Assembly: GCF_000152725.1 (NCBI RefSeq)
Contig: NZ_CH724131.1
Location: 2,969,236-3,033,235, forward strand
Length of the DNA stretch: 64,000 bases
DNA from: Pseudooceanicola batsensis HTCC2597
GTDB lineage: Bacteria > Pseudomonadota > Alphaproteobacteria > Rhodobacterales > Rhodobacteraceae
Direction of reading: 5' to 3'
The notes under the pieces are model-generated. The model saw only the letters and a program-made list of their open reading frames with translations. It did no database searches and was not told the DNA's origin. Below are positions 55,231 through 64,000 of this stretch, piece after piece. Position 1 is the stretch's first letter; each line of letters starts with the position of its first letter. The translations under genes were made by a program, and so were the position numbers.

Positions 55231-55992
55231 CTAGTAAACCATTTCCGATGCTTTTTTCGCATACCAAAAACGCATTTGTTCGCCGCCTCGCTTTAGTCCT
55301 ACGTAAATCTCCCGAACGCCTAAGGAATCATCGTAACTCCTACTTGATTTGTACTTAGAGAAACTAAGCTTGTAGATCAGGCCTTTCTTGTGGGATTCTA
55401 GAACCTCATCGAGCCAATCTCGCTTCGCCCAAAGGATGGAGCCCTCGTCCTGATATCTGCTTCCACGCCCATCGGGGTCCGGCCTCCACTCGCCCCAAAC
55501 TTCGCTCTTCAAGACTTGTTTCCCAGTATTGTCTTGCCAGTAGCGTTCATTTTCGTCGGCTCTCAATCCGAGAAGCTTATTTAGAGCCAGCCCCAGCTTT
55601 GGACGGGCTATCGCACCACGTGTGGCCCACTTGTCGCGTTCATCAATGCCAATGGGATACTTCTCGGGCTCCCAAATCAGAGGGTCAAACAGCCCCTTCG
55701 TCCTGTATCGATCAATTCGCCCGTCCGAGCCAAAACTCGGCAACCAAAGATCATGATCAGGCGTCTTCGCGAACGCCGAGCATTGCTTAACCGCTCCGCG
55801 TTCGGGCAACAGAGCGGAGACAAGGCCTACGTGTACGCCGTCGCGCGATTCCCAGCGTCCGCACAGGGGTAGGAAGCGATCCTCCGCATCCACAGGAAAT
55901 CCAACCTTTTGGAACAGTTTTTCCTTATCAAGAAGTGTTTCCTGACTTCCCTTACGCTCTCCCAGGTGACCTGCCCCCTGCCGGTCCCTCAT
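55231..55992 (-). pseudogene. C-terminal fragment of the IS-split giant STAND protein
   Basis: This 253-residue open frame begins at an ATG in the terminal repeat of the IS, directly after the transposase stop codon (TGAATG). From residue 10 on (LGERKGSQETLLDKEK) it is the severed C-terminus of the gene at 57217-62913. Removing the IS and one CAGG joins ...AREHL to LGERKGS in a single frame. The fragment carries about 243 native residues, rich in aromatic and charged residues (YWQDNTGKQVLKSEVWGEWRPD). It could still be translated by coupling to the transposase. The domain type is unknown. Confidence 0.8.
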
Positions 55993-56895
55993 TCATAACG
56001 AGAGTCTGCAGTTTGGATTTGGGTATTCCGGTTCTCCGTCTGGCGCAAGCGCGCCGGGCGCGGAGCCCTCAATTTGCTCAAGCGCCCGCCGCGCTTGCTG
56101 CGGCGTCTGGTTGCCGAGCGACGAGTGTGGCCTGACCGTGTTGTAATCGTAGCGCCACAAGGCCAGCTTGCGGCGTGCATCGTCCAGGCTGTCGAATATC
56201 TCCTCGTTCAAGAGCTCGTCGCGCAGGCTGCCGTTGAAGCTCTCGATGAAGGCGTTCTGCTGCGGCTTGCCCGGATCGATGTAGTGCCAGGGCACCCTGT
56301 TCTCGTCAGCCCATTTCAGGATGGCCCGACTGGTGAACTCCGTCCCGTTATCACTGACAATGCAGCCCGGCTGTCCGTAGACCCGGATCAGGGCGCTGAG
56401 TTCCCGGGCCACTCGTGCGCCCGACAGACTCGTGTCCGCGATGAGGCACAGGCATTCCCGCGTGCAGTCGTCGATTACGGCGAGGATGCGGAACTTCCGC
56501 GAGGCGCCGAAACTGTCGGACACGAAGTCCAGGGACCAGCGCGCGTTGGGACACGCGGCAACGGGCATCGGTGCTCTGGTGCCGCGCGTCCGTTTCCGGC
56601 CGCGGCGCCGTTTTACCGACAACCCTTCCTCACGGTAAATGCGATACAGCTTCTTGTGGTTCATGATCATGCCCTTGCGTTCCAGCAATATGCCGATCCG
56701 GCGATAGCCGAACCGACGCCGCTTGCCGGCGATCTCCTGCATCTCCTTGCGGATCTCAGCACTGTCCGGCGGGCGGTCTCGCCGGACAGTCTTGGGATCG
56801 ACACCGACCAGCCTGCAGGCCCGGCGCTGCGAGATGTCGTGATCCCGCATCACTCGGAGCGCCGCGTCTCGCCGCTTGGTCAACGTCGTCAGCTC
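55993..56895 (-). CDS. IS407-group transposase OrfB (DDE integrase domain)
   Basis: This frame supplies the catalytic part of the OrfAB transposase, about 300 residues after the frameshift. HTH_21-like [16 protein letters not shown] is followed by the DDE core: [20 protein letters not shown] and [17 protein letters not shown]. The C-terminal [13 protein letters not shown] is typical. It has no good start of its own near the junction and should be made by -1 frameshifting from orfA on G-GGA-AAG at 56895-56901, giving a 386-residue fusion. The stop at 55993 is directly followed by an ATG reading into the split gene fragment. Confidence 0.93.
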   Translation of the reverse strand, partial: ELTTLTKRRDAALRVMRDHDISQRRACRLVGVDPKTVRRDRPPDSAEIRKEMQEIAGKRRRFGYRRIGILLERKGMIMNHKKLYRIYREEGLSVKRRRGRKRTRGTRAPMPVAACPNARWSLDFVSDSFGASRKFRILAVIDDCTRECLCLIADTSLSGARVARELSALIRVYGQPGCIVSDNGTEFTSRAILKWADENRVPWHYIDPGKPQQNAFIESFNGSLRDELLNEEIFDSLDDARRKLALWRYDYNTVRPHSSLGNQTPQQARRALEQIEGSAPGALAPDGEPEYPNPNCRLSL

Positions 56896-57152
56896 TTTCC
56901 CAGCAGGTCTTTCAAGACAACGTTGTCCAGCATCGTATCCGCCAGCAGGCGCTTGAGCTTGGCGTTCTCGTCCTCGAGGGCTTTCAGCCTGGCCGCCTCG
57001 GACACTTCCATGCCGCCATACTTGGACTTCAGCTTGTAGAAGGTCGCCGTGCTCAGCCCATGCCTGCGGCACACCTCGGCTGTCGGCATACCGGCTTCCT
57101 GCTCCTTGATCATCCCGATTATCTGCGCCTCGGTGAAACGGCTCTTTCGCAT
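56889..57152 (-). CDS. IS407-group transposase OrfA (HTH_8/IS3-type)
   Basis: The 87-residue protein has the IS3-family helix-turn-helix ([21 protein letters not shown] and [23 protein letters not shown]), then the leucine-zipper-like [19 protein letters not shown]. It ends in KDLLGKS, the usual IS407 OrfA end. The slippery heptamer G-GGA-AAG overlaps its last sense codons, so a fraction of ribosomes continue into orfB. Confidence 0.94.
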   Translation of the reverse strand: MRKSRFTEAQIIGMIKEQEAGMPTAEVCRRHGLSTATFYKLKSKYGGMEVSEAARLKALEDENAKLKRLLADTMLDNVVLKDLLGKS

Positions 57153-57216
57153 TCGTCTGCTCCTTCAGAGTTGGCGCAGACTCTACATCATGGTGAGGGA
57201 TTTCGCGGGGGGCAGG

Positions 57217-60200
57217 TCACAGGAGATGCTCTCTCGCCTGCGCCGGAACACAGTCCTTGTGATCCGACAGCCATGAACCATCTTTGAAAGATACATCCCC
57301 ACTCTCGATAAAACTTTGCCAAGGGTCCAGGCCCTCCCAATCGTAGCTCCGCCTCACAACGGGCTTGGTCTTCACGAGCGTGGTTGCGGCGTGAAGGCGT
57401 GCATGGCGTTGAATGTGTTCTCGATAAGTTTCAAACCTTTCATCGCCTCGGTAACGAAAACGACCAGGAAAATCGGACATACTATTTGTACCTGGCCAGC
57501 GCTTTTTCACCTCTTCAGCGACTAGATCACTGGCTTCGTTATTGGATATCCAAAAGAGCTCCGCTAGGCTTGATATCTTGTACTCCTTGAAGTCATGCTC
57601 AAACCCAAAATCAAACCGCCGAACCTTGTTCTCCGGCCATCCGTCGCGTTCAACGATGCCATGCGGAGGCGTTAGAACTTCCTCCCACAATTGGGCGAGT
57701 TCAGGACTCATCGGTTCACCGCTCTCAATGTTCTTCAGGCATCGGGCGATATGAAGTTTGTTGAGAACGTGCGAATTGGGCTGCTTCGCTAACGCTGCAA
57801 TCCTTGTCTTCAGAGGGTTGAGTGCTTCGCTGTGGTGAAGGGCGGCGCGCGACAACCCCATCAATAGCCATTGCTGGGCGTTCAGGAAGGAAAAATGATG
57901 CTCCTCGGAAGCCAGCGACGGGTTTTTCTCCGTATCAAACCGATCGAGCAAACGCCCTACGTCTTGGATCAAGCCAACGTCAAGCATGCCCTTCAGGCTT
58001 CGAGCTGCATTCCACCTGACAAAGGCATCACTATCCCCGAGCAAATGCCAAATGATATCCGCAAAAACATCGCCTTCGTCGCTCTTACCTGCGAAATCAG
58101 CACGATATGCTCCTTCACCGATCTCATCACCAACTTTCGCGGAAGGCCCGGCTAGAAAGTCTTCGAATGCCGTCAAAGCGGTGGAGGGATCGGCGTGCCT
58201 CGATAGGCTCGTCGCCAGTTGGAGCCATTCATCCCCCTCGAGTTCAAGGCGCTCCTTAGCTATCGTCTCTAGGACTGTCTGGAGTACAAACTTTTGATCA
58301 CCGGACAGCTTGGACAAGCGATTGATTTGTCTGGGGATGCCCGAATATCGGAGCTCGAACAGCTCGGAGCCTTTGAACGCAAAGAGTTTTTTGATCAAGC
58401 CAGCGCCGCTGTTCTTTACATGCGCCGAGCTAGTCCCCCAGTCTTCAATGCATTCGATTATGAAATCGAGCGCGCGGTCAAATTCGAGCTCGGCAGCCTC
58501 GCAAAGCGCCTCAAGGAAATTGACCCGTTTGTCATACGGGCAAATCTTTCGTAGCTCTTCAAACAGACGATTGGTGTTTTCGAAAGGCAGTCCATCACTG
58601 GCCTTAGCGTCCTGAATTGCTGTGTCCAGCGACGATGCTGATGTTGGATCACAGTTGGCAACAATGGACATCAAGGCGTTGGTGAAATCCTGCTCATCGG
58701 TCGTCTTACTCGCTCGCTGGGCGCTGTACTCAGCGCTTGCGCCAGTGTAGTTGTTCTTAGAATTTTCGGTTTCGCGCCGGTGCCGCGCTGCTTCGCGTTG
58801 CTCTTGGAGGTGGCGTCGCACGCCATCTTCGTTGATCTCTTCATATTCATCCAAACAATCCAGCAAGCTCTCCCACAACCCTTCCCATCCGCCGAAACTG
58901 TGTTCTTGATCAAGCTTCCCGGACACAAGAGTGAAAATCGCCGCTCTGTCCTGCAGATCAGCGACGGAGAGCACATCGTGCAGACCTTTACCAACCTGCC
59001 ACTCGTGCCAACCATGATCCTCGGAGATAGTAAGAAGCACTGCCGCGCGGCGCGCATCGAGATTGCCTGCTTTGGCAAGACAACAGGCGAGCTGAGGCAT
59101 CCCGTATGAATATTCCACAACATCCTGATCGCTCCAGCGTATCAGTTTGTACGCAGCCGGAAAGCCGATTGAGGAAGCAGCGGCGCGTCCAAATAGATAC
59201 CATCCAAATTTCGACGGCTCATGTTGGAATATCGTTTGACATAGATTCATGAGCCTGTGTGAAAGTGCCGGTTTTACAAACCCTCCAGGCTGCTCTGCCG
59301 CGAAGTGTAAAACCGAGTAGATCAGGTCAAAATCGTTACCGCCCATCTGATCTAGTTGCACCAGTCCTTGAGCGTAGTAAGCTTTTGCCTCACCAATACT
59401 CATTGGGATTAGCGACGCAGCCAAGCTCCGATAGGAATCGCCGCGTTGCTCAATGTAGTCATATTTCACAATTTCGGTGGAAATCTTTGCTGCATATTCT
59501 CCTGCGACATCGGAAAGATTTGAGCGCTTAGCAATGAGTGCTAACACGCCAAGTTTATCACCCAGCGAAAACCGGTTAGCTTCAACGATTTCTATGAGTT
59601 CTTTCGCCTCACCCTTCTCGACGGTTTCGGAGTGACGAAGCAAAAGTTTGGCAAGACCAACTCCAACATGTCGCGCCACGTTGTCTCTTCCGCTCTCAGC
59701 TCGCCAATGAACATCGGGCCTCAAGGTGGATTTCCATATGGCTAGGAATGCCGCCAGCACATCATTTGAAAGTACTGTTTTGGATAGAATAGCTGCTTGA
59801 ATTGGCGTAACTAATTTGAGGACACAAGCCGTGCCCTTGACAATGTCATCTCGCTCGTGCGTTGAGAATTGTTTACGTTTCTCTGAGTTCTTCCGCTTTC
59901 TTCCCGCATTCTGACTTCTCGTTACGATGAGACTATCAAGGAATGTGCTGAGATCAGCTTCGCTGACAATAGATTTTGTCTTTCGGCTTGTTTTGACATC
60001 TTGCGGCAAAAGGTGTTGTAGCGATAGCTCTTCGCCCGCTGACCATGCTTTGATGCAGGCCGATTGAACAGGGATCCACACCCTGTTGATGCCATGCCGC
60101 TCTCCATAGTCGTAGCTCGATGGCCTGCGATGGAGGTATAGCCGCAGTAGACGCGTTGCCGACTGCTTGGAGTTTACGATGAGTGAGCCCATCGCGGCAC

Positions 60201-62913
60201 TAGTAATAGCACCCTGCAGTTCCATCTCGTAATCGGAGGAACGCTTTGGAACCTTCTTTTTGTATCGAAGTGAAAGCGAACTAGCTGCCCGCGAAATTGC
60301 CCTGAGCTGGCTTCTTGTCAGACCATGTTCGTTGGCGAGGAGACCGATTTGCAAGGTAAGAGACAGGCACCTTTTCGATGCTGCAAACTTCACTAGGTTC
60401 TGCAGGGCCTTACTGTCATTCGACGCTTCGTGTTGTGTGCAAAGGGCAATGAGCTCTTCTACGACCGAGAGGGCAAACTTGAAATGCCATAGCTGGATAT
60501 TCCGATTGAACGAAAAGAACTCGTCCTTCAACACGCTCAAAAACATTACTGCAGCGAGATCACCGGCCTCCGGTCCCGAGCGATCAAAACCTTTGCTCTC
60601 ATCATCTCTGTGAATATACCAATTAATCCAACCAATCGCCCTATTTTGATGAATGCGCGCTTCATCAAGTTCATTCGAAAAGCAATGAGCGACGATTAGC
60701 CTCGTGTCACGTGCCCCACGCCAACCGGATCGATCATTGAACAAGCGGCGAGAAGTATCCGAGCCTCCGAGAATTGTTGCCAGTGCAGGAGCCTGCCGTA
60801 TGAATTGATCGCCCTTCGCATTGGCTGAAGCCACTTGCGAGAGGTGCATCGATAGACTCAAAGCGCGGTCTAGGTCTTGTTCACGCGTCGCCAGCGAAAA
60901 TGCTGCATAGAGCCTATTAAGCTTCAATCGGCGACGCTCATACTCGGATTCGATTTCTGTCGGGAACTCATCCGAACTTGCGAGTTGAAAAGCTCTGTTG
61001 CTATCGCCGATGACTACGAGGAAATGTGGGAGCGCTTCAGCGGCGTAGACTGAGTCCTTCTGATGCACTTGGAGTCGCTGCGCAATGGATTGCTGCGCAG
61101 AAATCTCGCTGGCATATTGGTCTTTGATGTAGGTTTCAGTGGGTTCGTCACGAAAGATCGCCCCATGCCTGACCAGTTCAAGCATCGGCGCAAGATCGGA
61201 TGCAGCGCTGTTGACCTGTGAGGCCGACCAACCCAATGCCCTGGCTAATTCAGTCAGTGGAATCGGTGGCGGAAGGAGCGACAAGGCGGCAAAGAATTCA
61301 CGAACTTCAATCTCGCTCCAACCTGCTGTGTATAGGTCATCGAATATTTCCTGGCATTTCTCAGCGATAAGTTCTTCGACTGAAATCTTGGTTTTCGGAG
61401 CGTTGCCGGACACGTTCGAATCCCAGCTCTCAACTAAGTAATCGAGGACTCTTGCGTTACCTTGAGAACGCGCCATCACTGTTGAGAATTCGACATCCGT
61501 TATTTCATCGCGCCGTGTCGCAAGGAACTCCCGCGTTTCCTCTTCTGTAAACGGCTTTAGCTCAAGACGCGTTGACCGGCTCTTTCCGATCACACTATCC
61601 ATTCTGTGGGGGCGCGCAGTGAGCAACAGCTTCACACCGTCAATGGGGGCTGCACTTAGCGATGCGAGCAAAAGCCTTGGGAACGCATCTTCATTGCGCG
61701 CATTGGCTTCCAACTGCGCATTGTCTGCAGCGTCCAACACAATCAGTACACCCTGCAATGCGGACTGGTTCTGGACAGTTTCGCTCGCTTGTCTGAGACG
61801 CTTGCGAGCGACATCAATCAATCCATATTGATCGCTGTCAGAAGGAAGAAGCGGATCACAGAGCCCGCGTGTTGCTAGTTCGTTAATGATCTGTAGCAAA
61901 CCCACTTTCGGCATATGACGCGCCTGAGCCTCGGAGCGATATGCCCCACCACCGAAGCAATCGAAAATTACAACCTCAAACGACTCCCTCAGATGTGAAG
62001 CGAGGCTTTGGATGAAAACCGTCTTTCCGACGCCTCCATCAGCGTAGAGAAATAAGGGTATACTGCTCGCTTCGATCTCGTCTTTGACAACGTGAAGGGC
62101 AGAGCGCTCGACAACTTCACCAACATCAACGAAGCGGGTATCCGCAGGAAATAGCTGATCCTCGTCACACTCCAAGGCATCGAGGACATCTTCACGTGTG
62201 ATCGAGTTGTTTCCCTGCCCTTCGATTTGGGCCTTCTCTCGCACAAGCTCAACCAGAGCGTACAACCTTTTTGCGGCCTGTCCGGTGGATCCGGCAGACC
62301 AATCGCTAACCGTTCGTCGAAGGGATCGGTTCTGAGCAGGAAGATCACTTGTTGCAGCGCGAAACTCGATTAGCGGGAAGATTTCCCCTGCTTCGATCTT
62401 CTCCTCCTTACACCATGCCTCGAGATATCTAAGTTGTGACTTACCGCTCTGGGTCTTCGCTACGCCACCTGACTTCAAACATTCGATAGCATCCCATAGG
62501 TCGCTAGAGAATTTGGCATTTGTTACGAACCCGAATGATAGCTTGTTCGCGATGTCTGCGCTCGAAACACTTTTTCTGATCTCGCGAAGCGACGCAGAAA
62601 ACTTCTTGATCGTCTTTTTTAGATAGGAAGAGGTGACCGGCTTTTCAGCCTCTTTGTATTTGAACTGCAAAATTTGCTGGGAGCTGCAGGTCTCAAAAGT
62701 ATCGCCAGACCCATAGAAAAGAGTGAGATCGGCAATGTCCTCGGCCTCTTGCCCCCACTTCAGATTCTCATTTGGGGATAGGCCCTCAACAACGACTGCA
62801 AAAAGATCATCTTTGGGGAAAACAAGTTGAAGCGCACGTCGTGCAGCCCACCTTTCGTGGAAGGTATGCCCAGCCCTTGAGACTCTGACTTTTTCGACTT
62901 TTTTTCTTGTCAT
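57217..62913 (-). CDS. giant STAND NTPase with N-terminal nuclease domain (Avs-like), truncated by IS
   Basis: The remaining product is about 1898 residues; before the IS it was about 2141. Near residues 15-90 is a PD-(D/E)XK-like nuclease of Cap4/DUF4297 type: GHTFHERWAARRAL, then Glu in VVVEG, Asp in EDIADL and QFK. A P-loop NTPase follows with Walker A YADGGVGKT (about 291-298) and Walker B VLIVLDAAD (about 389-397), then LLLTARP. About 1400 residues of helical repeats make up the rest. This is the layout of Avs/AVAST antiphage sensors. The stop TGA is supplied by the IS end. I chose ATG 62913; a TTG at 62919 is possible. Assignment to a specific Avs class is not possible. Confidence 0.8.
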   Translation of the reverse strand: MTRKKVEKVRVSRAGHTFHERWAARRALQLVFPKDDLFAVVVEGLSPNENLKWGQEAEDIADLTLFYGSGDTFETCSSQQILQFKYKEAEKPVTSSYLKKTIKKFSASLREIRKSVSSADIANKLSFGFVTNAKFSSDLWDAIECLKSGGVAKTQSGKSQLRYLEAWCKEEKIEAGEIFPLIEFRAATSDLPAQNRSLRRTVSDWSAGSTGQAAKRLYALVELVREKAQIEGQGNNSITREDVLDALECDEDQLFPADTRFVDVGEVVERSALHVVKDEIEASSIPLFLYADGGVGKTVFIQSLASHLRESFEVVIFDCFGGGAYRSEAQARHMPKVGLLQIINELATRGLCDPLLPSDSDQYGLIDVARKRLRQASETVQNQSALQGVLIVLDAADNAQLEANARNEDAFPRLLLASLSAAPIDGVKLLLTARPHRMDSVIGKSRSTRLELKPFTEEETREFLATRRDEITDVEFSTVMARSQGNARVLDYLVESWDSNVSGNAPKTKISVEELIAEKCQEIFDDLYTAGWSEIEVREFFAALSLLPPPIPLTELARALGWSASQVNSAASDLAPMLELVRHGAIFRDEPTETYIKDQYASEISAQQSIAQRLQVHQKDSVYAAEALPHFLVVIGDSNRAFQLASSDEFPTEIESEYERRRLKLNRLYAAFSLATREQDLDRALSLSMHLSQVASANAKGDQFIRQAPALATILGGSDTSRRLFNDRSGWRGARDTRLIVAHCFSNELDEARIHQNRAIGWINWYIHRDDESKGFDRSGPEAGDLAAVMFLSVLKDEFFSFNRNIQLWHFKFALSVVEELIALCTQHEASNDSKALQNLVKFAASKRCLSLTLQIGLLANEHGLTRSQLRAISRAASSLSLRYKKKVPKRSSDYEMELQGAITSAAMGSLIVNSKQSATRLLRLYLHRRPSSYDYGERHGINRVWIPVQSACIKAWSAGEELSLQHLLPQDVKTSRKTKSIVSEADLSTFLDSLIVTRSQNAGRKRKNSEKRKQFSTHERDDIVKGTACVLKLVTPIQAAILSKTVLSNDVLAAFLAIWKSTLRPDVHWRAESGRDNVARHVGVGLAKLLLRHSETVEKGEAKELIEIVEANRFSLGDKLGVLALIAKRSNLSDVAGEYAAKISTEIVKYDYIEQRGDSYRSLAASLIPMSIGEAKAYYAQGLVQLDQMGGNDFDLIYSVLHFAAEQPGGFVKPALSHRLMNLCQTIFQHEPSKFGWYLFGRAAASSIGFPAAYKLIRWSDQDVVEYSYGMPQLACCLAKAGNLDARRAAVLLTISEDHGWHEWQVGKGLHDVLSVADLQDRAAIFTLVSGKLDQEHSFGGWEGLWESLLDCLDEYEEINEDGVRRHLQEQREAARHRRETENSKNNYTGASAEYSAQRASKTTDEQDFTNALMSIVANCDPTSASSLDTAIQDAKASDGLPFENTNRLFEELRKICPYDKRVNFLEALCEAAELEFDRALDFIIECIEDWGTSSAHVKNSGAGLIKKLFAFKGSELFELRYSGIPRQINRLSKLSGDQKFVLQTVLETIAKERLELEGDEWLQLATSLSRHADPSTALTAFEDFLAGPSAKVGDEIGEGAYRADFAGKSDEGDVFADIIWHLLGDSDAFVRWNAARSLKGMLDVGLIQDVGRLLDRFDTEKNPSLASEEHHFSFLNAQQWLLMGLSRAALHHSEALNPLKTRIAALAKQPNSHVLNKLHIARCLKNIESGEPMSPELAQLWEEVLTPPHGIVERDGWPENKVRRFDFGFEHDFKEYKISSLAELFWISNNEASDLVAEEVKKRWPGTNSMSDFPGRFRYRGDERFETYREHIQRHARLHAATTLVKTKPVVRRSYDWEGLDPWQSFIESGDVSFKDGSWLSDHKDCVPAQAREHLL

Positions 62914-63054
62914 TTTCAAAACTGCTCCGAGTGTTTAGCTATTTGTAAGGCCGAAAAAATATTGCGGTATAGAATTGGCGACTTTGAGCTTCCCATAATC
63001 TGGCAATTCGCAATGTGAGTGAACTTGTTAATCGTTACCGTCACCTGCTGATCG

Positions 63055-63837
63055 TCAATGAATACAACCTAAATAGTTTTCTCCAAAACGGTCCATTGCT
63101 ACGCGCGCAACTCGCTCATTGACGCTCTCATCAATGAATAGGCCCCAAGGGTAAACGTCGACATTGGCGAGCTCGAAATCGTCTTTTGGGTTGGGCTTGT
63201 TTTGGCTGAGAAATGCGTAGCGGATCCCGGCCCACATCTCGAAGCCGAGCTCGACCTCGAGACCATCATATATGCTGTCGCCAGGGGCGTTAACGATCAC
63301 CTTTTTGGTAATGTCACCGAGTGCTTCCAACAGCATAATGCTGCACGTATGGGCCATAATGTCCGCAAGTTGGATACCCATGACCGCCTTGGAATCCTGT
63401 TCAAAGTGGAAGATGCAGCCTGCGAGCTCCGGATCGCCTGCAACTAAAGCCTCGGCCGCACTTTTGTGTTTGAAGAGGCCTTCATCAAAGAAGACCTCAT
63501 GCTGCCGCCCCTCGAGCAAGGGATGCTTCAGTGCGCTACGCAAAAGCGTCAACGAAGCTGGGCCTAATTTCCTAGTGTCTTCTGCGCTATCTACGACGCA
63601 TAGGGCCATTTTGCAGTTGCGTGCGATAAAGTGTTTCAAGCTATCACGCAGCGCTTGAAGATCATTGTCATCTTTCATGGTCGCTGAAGACTTGAACTCG
63701 AACGTGCCTGGATCGAAGCCATACTCGCGAAAGAGCGCGCCCATTTCTTCTGTGGGATCCACATCGCAAATGGCGAATGCGGCAAGTGAAAAGCCGGATC
63801 TATGGTGCTTGCTGTCGTCTAAAAATAGATAGGCCAT
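63055..63837 (-). CDS. DUF3800-like protein upstream of the STAND gene
   Basis: The 260-residue protein starts AYLFLDDSKHHRSGFSLAAFAI and later has FFDEG and IQLADIMAHTCSIML. This is the pattern of the DUF3800 family, thought to have an RNase H-like fold with acidic active-site residues. Its role is unknown; DUF3800 genes are often found in mobile islands and near defence genes. It starts at an ATG sharing one base with the stop of the preceding gene (TAATG). It is followed 141 bases later by the STAND gene on the same strand, consistent with one operon. Confidence 0.75.
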   Translation of the reverse strand: MAYLFLDDSKHHRSGFSLAAFAICDVDPTEEMGALFREYGFDPGTFEFKSSATMKDDNDLQALRDSLKHFIARNCKMALCVVDSAEDTRKLGPASLTLLRSALKHPLLEGRQHEVFFDEGLFKHKSAAEALVAGDPELAGCIFHFEQDSKAVMGIQLADIMAHTCSIMLLEALGDITKKVIVNAPGDSIYDGLEVELGFEMWAGIRYAFLSQNKPNPKDDFELANVDVYPWGLFIDESVNERVARVAMDRFGENYLGCIH

Positions 63838-64000
63838 TACTGCTTAAAACAATTCTCTCTGTGCCAGGTTACAAACTCAGTCCTTGGCCGGTTGGCGAGG
63901 CGGTCCGGCACCAGGATCTTGCCGGACGAGTTAATCATCGACGTCACGGCTTCGATGTCGTTGCTCTGACGGGAAACCAGAATTGTCAGGTCGTCAGCCA
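63837..64000 (-). CDS. partial gene running off the right edge
   Basis: The minus strand has an open frame from the window edge to a TAA at 63837-63839, giving the last 53 residues (ending VTWHRENCFKQ). The stop overlaps the DUF3800-like start codon (TAATG), so it is probably the upstream gene of the same operon. The visible part (ADDLTILVSRQSNDIEAVTS) is not recognisable to me. Confidence 0.6.
   Translation of the reverse strand, partial: ADDLTILVSRQSNDIEAVTSMINSSGKILVPDRLANRPRTEFVTWHRENCFKQ

Larger units (their letters stand above)
55967..57219 (-). mobile_element. IS3-family (IS407-group) insertion sequence, 1253 bp
   Basis: Imperfect terminal inverted repeats of about 44 bases start TGACCTGCCCCC at both ends and share TCCCTCA and GAGTCTGC inside. 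The target duplication is CAGG (55963-55966 and 57220-57223), four bases as expected for the IS407 group. The element carries orfA and orfB with intact DDE residues and a frameshift heptamer, so it looks complete and active. It is inserted in the giant STAND gene. Confidence 0.93.

Noticed and set aside
52045-64000. Integrase gene expected next to the tRNA
   Set aside because: No tyrosine or serine recombinase frame is visible apart from the IS transposase; it may lie beyond the window.

Overview
The window is a high-GC alphaproteobacterial chromosome segment, most likely from the Rhodobacterales (Roseobacter group). The evidence is a CcrM-type GANTC methyltransferase, GTTC-N7-GTTC LexA boxes, form II cox genes, a DUF721/DsbA pair, many ATGA and GTGA gene overlaps, and the general gene content. 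About the first 52 kb reads as core or ordinary accessory chromosome. The last 12 kb, right of a tRNA-Arg gene, is a visibly more AT-rich genomic island.

Left part (72-7880): a tightly packed seven-gene plus-strand operon encodes an aldose-epimerase-like DUF4432 protein, an SDR dehydrogenase, a CaiB/BaiF CoA-transferase, a solute-binding-protein fold without a signal peptide, an enoyl-CoA hydratase, an FAH-family protein and a 2-oxoglutarate-semialdehyde-dehydrogenase-like ALDH. I infer a sugar-acid or related catabolic pathway. It is followed by a membrane-anchored winged-helix regulator with a small secreted partner, a secreted basic protein, rnhB, ccrM with three GAATC sites in its leader, a VOC protein, an AlkB-type monooxygenase, mutY, a DUF721 gene, a DsbA-like gene and a second CoA-transferase.

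Middle part (17-51 kb): a sulfotransferase divergent from a core-2/I-branching-type glycosyltransferase, a HIT protein, a class III aminotransferase with a GFA protein, and glycerate kinase. Next is a complete zinc-uptake locus (znuA divergent from zur-znuC-znuB over a palindromic operator) and an error-prone polymerase dnaE2 without imuA/imuB beside it. Cell-envelope genes follow: an MltB-type lytic transglycosylase, alpha-2-macroglobulin, and a frameshifted pbpC. After these come thiolase, a metallophosphatase, serC-serA, coxG-S-L-M (form II), a YcaQ-type glycosylase with a LacI regulator, and tRNA-Arg(CCU). A palindromic intergenic repeat occurs at 9.6 kb, 30 kb (as a tandem array of exact 48-bp period) and 39.7 kb.

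Island (52045-64000): just after the tRNA lie a cluster of inverted repeats, a replication-type winged-helix gene and a mobilization cassette, mobC-mobA. Two further genes with strong ribosome binding sites are nested in another frame inside mobA, the ColE1/RSF1010-style overlap. On the other strand is a putative defence operon: a partial gene at the window edge, a DUF3800-like gene, and a giant STAND NTPase with an N-terminal PD-(D/E)XK-type nuclease (Avs-like). A 1253-bp IS3-family (IS407-group) element with a 4-bp CAGG duplication splits the giant gene. Removing the IS and one CAGG restores one continuous frame of about 2140 residues. No integrase and no second attachment site are inside the window.
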